Positions 60,997 to 64,000 of a stretch of DNA of 64,000 bases are shown in pieces. Every line of letters starts with the position of its first letter. The first letter of the stretch is position 1. Made by a program: the position numbers and the translations under genes. This DNA comes from Lewinellaceae bacterium (GTDB lineage Bacteria > Bacteroidota > Bacteroidia > Chitinophagales > Saprospiraceae): assembly GCA_016708875.1 (NCBI GenBank), contig JADJFA010000012.1, forward strand, positions 186,001-250,000, read 5' to 3'. The notes below the pieces were generated by a model. The model did no database searches, was not told the DNA's origin, and saw only the letters and a list, made by a program, of their open reading frames with translations.

Positions 60997-61629
60997 ATGA
61001 AGAAAATCGCTTTTCTATGCTCATTTTTCCTTTTTCCAGTGCTGGTGTCTGCCCAATTCCCAGTGCCTGAGGCGTTTGCAATTACGGTAAACTACATTCT
61101 GGAAGATCAATGGGACTGGTGCGACGAGCATATCATTCAGGGGCCTGCCTATTGCAATTTATTCAGCTGGGAGGCGCCCGATACCGCCAATACCCCCGCT
61201 ACACTGACGGGCTATAGAATTTATAAAGATAGCGTGTTGTTTCTTTCAACAGACCAAACCATGTCAGATACGGCAGGGGGTTATATGGCCAGTTTTTATG
61301 TAACTGCCATCTATGCAGACCCTCCTGGAGAATCAGAGCCTTCCAATATAGTAACCATTAGCGACTTGCCTTTTGCAACCGGCGAGGCTGAAAACAGCTG
61401 GCTTATCGGGATGGGTTTTGATCTTTCCAACCAAACGCTGTTTATCCGGGGCGCTGAGTATGTCCAGCACCTGCGGGTGTATGATATGCGAGGCATGCAG
61501 GTCGTTTTTTTAGCGCCGGTTTCGGCGAGCCAGCGGTTGGAGGGATTGGCTCCGGGATTGTATGTGGTGGTGGTGCAGGATAGGTATGGGGACCTTTATA
61601 GTCGGTTGATTGTGATGGGGTTGCGGTAG
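60997..61629 (+). CDS. Secreted protein with fibronectin-like and type IX sorting-like regions
   Basis: This is a 210-residue protein with a signal peptide (KIAFLCSFFLFPVLVSA, before QFP). The middle (FSWEAPDTANTPATLTGYRI, YVTAIYADPPGESEPSN) reads as one fibronectin III-like repeat. The C-terminus (LFIRGAEYVQHLRVYDMRGM, LEGLAPGLYVVVVQDRYG) resembles the end of a type IX A-type sorting domain, though the usual YPNP motif is absent. Probably exported by the type IX system. Confidence 0.7.
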   Translation: MKKIAFLCSFFLFPVLVSAQFPVPEAFAITVNYILEDQWDWCDEHIIQGPAYCNLFSWEAPDTANTPATLTGYRIYKDSVLFLSTDQTMSDTAGGYMASFYVTAIYADPPGESEPSNIVTISDLPFATGEAENSWLIGMGFDLSNQTLFIRGAEYVQHLRVYDMRGMQVVFLAPVSASQRLEGLAPGLYVVVVQDRYGDLYSRLIVMGLR

Positions 61630-61691
61630 ATAATGAACCTTGGCGGGAGTTGGTGGGTGCAGCAGTATAAGCAGCACCATATTTCTCCGTC

Positions 61692-61900
61692 ATTCATGTG
61701 ATCGAAGTACTCACTGGAACCGATCGTCCCCGCAAGTACTAGAACGACCTGAAAAGCAAACTTCACATGGAGGGAAGTCAGTTGTCCGAAAAAATCGGAC
61801 AGTTGAAATCCTTCCCAAAGATGGCAAAATGCACGAGATCGAAAAACCCTCCGCCGTATCCTCGGGCTTAATCCGGTACGCCAAACTCCTCTCCTTCTAA
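61692..61900 (+). pseudogene. Decayed BRO-N-type antirepressor fragment
   Basis: In one frame the DNA reads VIEVLTGTDRPRKY, then a stop (TAG at 61740-61742) where the family has Trp, then NDLKSKLHMEGSQLSEKIGQ. A frame change then gives PKDGKMHEIEKPSAV. This matches the BRO-N antirepressor-like domain common as accessory genes in Bacteroidota (YW.DLK.KL..EGSQLS pattern). A nonsense codon, a frameshift and missing ends indicate a true remnant. The rest of 61630-61941 shows no gene. Confidence 0.68.
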
Positions 61901-61941
61901 CTAATTACACCGCCATACAGCTTCTGTCCAGCACTGTGTTC

Positions 61942-63582
61942 CTATTCCTGCTTCCTGAATTTACCAGAAAAGACCTTGCCCGAAGGTGTTGTGGCGGTCA
62001 GTAGGTAGAAGCCATTGGGTAGTGCGGAAATGTCCGCACTGCCACCGTTGGAAATGGTTTGATGGCTGAGTTGGCGGGCCAGGAGGTCAGTGATGCGAAG
62101 GGTTAGGGCTGGTTCTTCCGAGGCAAGTTGAAGGGTAATGTTGTGGGAGGCTGGATTGGGATAGATTTCTAAGTAGCTGGATTGGGTAGCGATATCTTCC
62201 GTGCCCACGGATTCGTGGGAGAGTTTGACGACCCAGAAATCGCTCTCACCCTGATTCCCGGAGCCAGACAGGTCGCCGTTGGTTGACCACGTAAAACCTC
62301 CCAGGATGTAGCCGCCATCATTCGTTTGCCGGATGGAGTATCCGCTCTCCCCCATACTGCCGCCAAGAGTTTTTTGCCAGCTAATTTCTCCTGCTTCATT
62401 CAATTTCAACACCCAAAAATCCTTCCCTCCGTTATTATTCAAAACATCACCATTCACAGATTGAGTATGACCGATAACAACGAAGCCTCCATCAGTAGTC
62501 GGTTGGATATCAAAGGCTTGGTCAATGCTGCTCCCTCCATATACCTTATCCCACACCACTTCCCCGCTACTGCTCAATTTGACTACCATGTAGTCAAAAC
62601 TCCCATGGTGACCTGGAACACCGGAACCAACATAACCTGTCACTACATAACTCCCATCGCCCAGCTGGCATATAGCCGAAGCCACATCCAACGCTGGACC
62701 TCCTAGTGATTTCTCCCACTCAATCGAACCGTTTCCGTCCAGTTTTACAATCCAAAAATCCGGATTACCGTAGTTGACCGAAACGTCGCCGTCATTGGAA
62801 TCCGATTCACCTGCCATAATATAGCCCCCATCCATAGTTTGAATAATACACCTCGCAATATCGGTACTGCTCCCTCCCAAGGATTTTTGCCACTGGATGG
62901 CCCCTGTTTCGCTCAACTTAACCACCCAGGTATCATCATACCCATGATTGCCTGAAACATCGCCATCATTTGACCCAGAGCTGCCTGCAACGATATAACC
63001 ACTGTCATTGGTTTGCTTGACGGAAAACGCTTCGTCAGCACCACTTCCGCCAAGTGTTTTTTGCCATTGGATGATCCCAACCTCGTTCAGTTTGACCACC
63101 CAACAATCTCGGTCCCCATGGTTTCCAAACACGTCCCCATTATTCGACATCGTCAATCCGGTCATAATATAGCCGCCATCATTGGTTTGTTGAATAGAAT
63201 AAGGCCAATCGTTGTTACTGCCGCCGTATGCCTTTTTCCATTGAATGTCCCCAGCTACAGTCATCTTAACCACCCAAAAATCAAAACCGCCATGATTGCC
63301 GGATACATCACCGTTATTTGACAAGGTTACGCCAACCATGACAAAGCCACCATCCGTAGTTTGTTGGATTGAATAAATCTCCTCGAATGTCGATCCTCCA
63401 AGAGTCTTTTGCCACTGTATGGTGGGTTGAGCGGAGAGGGGCACGATAAGCGAAGAATGGAACAGGAAAAGTACAATGCCTGTGCTCGCTTTTATTAGAA
63501 TTCTTGCAGCCGAAAAGCCTCTGACAAGAAATTTATATGCGAAAGTTGTGGGGGAAGAAAAGAAGAAGTTTTTCATATGCAA
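61942..63582 (-). CDS. Secreted seven-repeat protein with type IX sorting domain
   Basis: This is a 546-residue protein with a signal/anchor region (ILIKASTGIVLFLFHSSLIV). Seven repeats of about 55-60 residues follow, each starting with a WQKTLGGS-type strand and containing QTTDGGFVMVG-type and DFWVVKL-type strands, probably a beta-propeller. The C-terminus (YLEIYPNPASHNITLQLASE, LPNGFYLLTATTPSGKVFSG) is a type IX A-type sorting domain. It is likely on the cell surface. The start may be the first or the second ATG, two codons apart. Confidence 0.85.
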   Translation of the reverse strand: MHMKNFFFSSPTTFAYKFLVRGFSAARILIKASTGIVLFLFHSSLIVPLSAQPTIQWQKTLGGSTFEEIYSIQQTTDGGFVMVGVTLSNNGDVSGNHGGFDFWVVKMTVAGDIQWKKAYGGSNNDWPYSIQQTNDGGYIMTGLTMSNNGDVFGNHGDRDCWVVKLNEVGIIQWQKTLGGSGADEAFSVKQTNDSGYIVAGSSGSNDGDVSGNHGYDDTWVVKLSETGAIQWQKSLGGSSTDIARCIIQTMDGGYIMAGESDSNDGDVSVNYGNPDFWIVKLDGNGSIEWEKSLGGPALDVASAICQLGDGSYVVTGYVGSGVPGHHGSFDYMVVKLSSSGEVVWDKVYGGSSIDQAFDIQPTTDGGFVVIGHTQSVNGDVLNNNGGKDFWVLKLNEAGEISWQKTLGGSMGESGYSIRQTNDGGYILGGFTWSTNGDLSGSGNQGESDFWVVKLSHESVGTEDIATQSSYLEIYPNPASHNITLQLASEEPALTLRITDLLARQLSHQTISNGGSADISALPNGFYLLTATTPSGKVFSGKFRKQE

Positions 63583-63614
63583 TGTAACATTTTACAAAAT
63601 CGTTTTGAAAAGTC

Positions 63615-64000
63615 TTAATGATCTGATTTTATTACCCGTATTATATAAGTCTCATTTATCGTTTTGATCGTAAGAATATAGACGCCGGGTAGGATATTGG
63701 CAACAGGAAGCGAAACTTGGTCAAAAAAGAATCAAAACGCTGTTCAAAGATTTTTTGACCATTCATTTTAAGTAACCGAATAATTTTATATCCCGAATCT
63801 AATATAGGAGTTGGGAAAAAAATATTAAGGTTTTTCCGTAAAAGGACTCTGAGCAATTGGACCTCTAAACTCTGTCTTATCAAAAACAAATCTGTCGGTA
63901 CCTTCCTGCGGATCGAGTGGATTCATCGCGCTTTCTGCAAAGAGTGGAGTAAAAGTATATGCTGTCATCCAAGGCTTTGATTGGAAGACACATAAACCAA
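63615..64000 (-). CDS. C-terminal end of a type IX secreted protein (partial, frameshifts)
   Basis: The upstream end lies beyond the window. In one frame GYKIIRLLKMNGQKIFEQRF is read, then after a frame change near 63725 QVSLPVANILPGVYILTIKT and NETYIIRVIKSDH-stop at 63615. This is the final strand set of an A-type sorting domain (GVYIL). A further frame change near 63840 probably separates it from FAESAMNPLDPQEGTDRFVF upstream. Nothing can be said of its passenger domain. Confidence 0.6.

Overview
The window is a stretch of a Bacteroidota chromosome, most like Saprospiria. The signs are type IX secretion (a PorZ-like protein and several secreted proteins with C-terminal sorting domains), an exbB-exbD-exbD-tonB operon, a TonB-receptor-like barrel, ASPIC/UnbV and SUMF1 family proteins, and repeated TANNTTTG promoter boxes a few bases upstream of start codons. 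Base composition is moderate and no rRNA, CRISPR array, intact insertion sequence or prophage is visible. The genus assignment is inference only.

Layout. 1-15 kb holds a broken FG-GAP/ASPIC protein, a GH63-type glyceroside hydrolase, a GNAT-nitrilase fusion, a glucosaminidase-like protein, DsrE, SulP, a methyltransferase, a cation/proton antiporter, the mannosylglycerate genes mpgS and mpgP, a lipoprotein and a split metallo-beta-lactamase/rhodanese sulfur enzyme. 15-31 kb holds a long TPR protein with a barrel partner, an amidase, a sigma/anti-sigma pair, porZ, nadD, a UvrD/PcrA helicase with an in-frame palindrome, and a TIR-membrane protein overlapping a SUMF1 gene. 31-40 kb is the most accessory-looking part: a four-gene operon of exported proteins (CsgG-like, LPP20-like lipoprotein, DUF6175-like, unknown), then three related HEIGHH metallopeptidase genes around a membrane protein that ends in an effector-associated-like domain, with fabG between two of them. 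40-53 kb is mostly housekeeping: sdaA, a four-helix-bundle protein, an MFS exporter, a second sigma/anti-sigma pair, a SUMF1 protein, gcvH, pepP, the TonB operon and dgkA. 53-64 kb has two tRNA-Ser genes in a repeat-rich setting around a broken GIY-YIG gene, two haem-motif lipoproteins with a barrel, several type IX secreted proteins, a thioredoxin, an exonuclease/phosphatase, a MITE-like element, a TPR-TIR gene, PhnA and a decayed BRO-type antirepressor.

Two genome-scale patterns stand out. First, many intergenic gaps contain long inverted repeats whose arms are built from degenerate units of about 9-10 bases, with a different sequence at each site. Second, about eighteen genes are split by one or two single-base frameshifts that often lie in short homopolymers, while their conserved motifs continue in the next frame. 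This looks more like sequence error than mass decay, so I give such genes their full reconstructed span.

How the genes may work together. Mannosylglycerate synthesis (mpgS, mpgP) and probable breakdown (GH63-type hydrolase) share the window, suggesting compatible-solute cycling. The TIR-SUMF1 pair, the TPR-TIR gene and the peptidase/EAD-like membrane locus are candidates for signalling or conflict modules that I cannot match to a described system.
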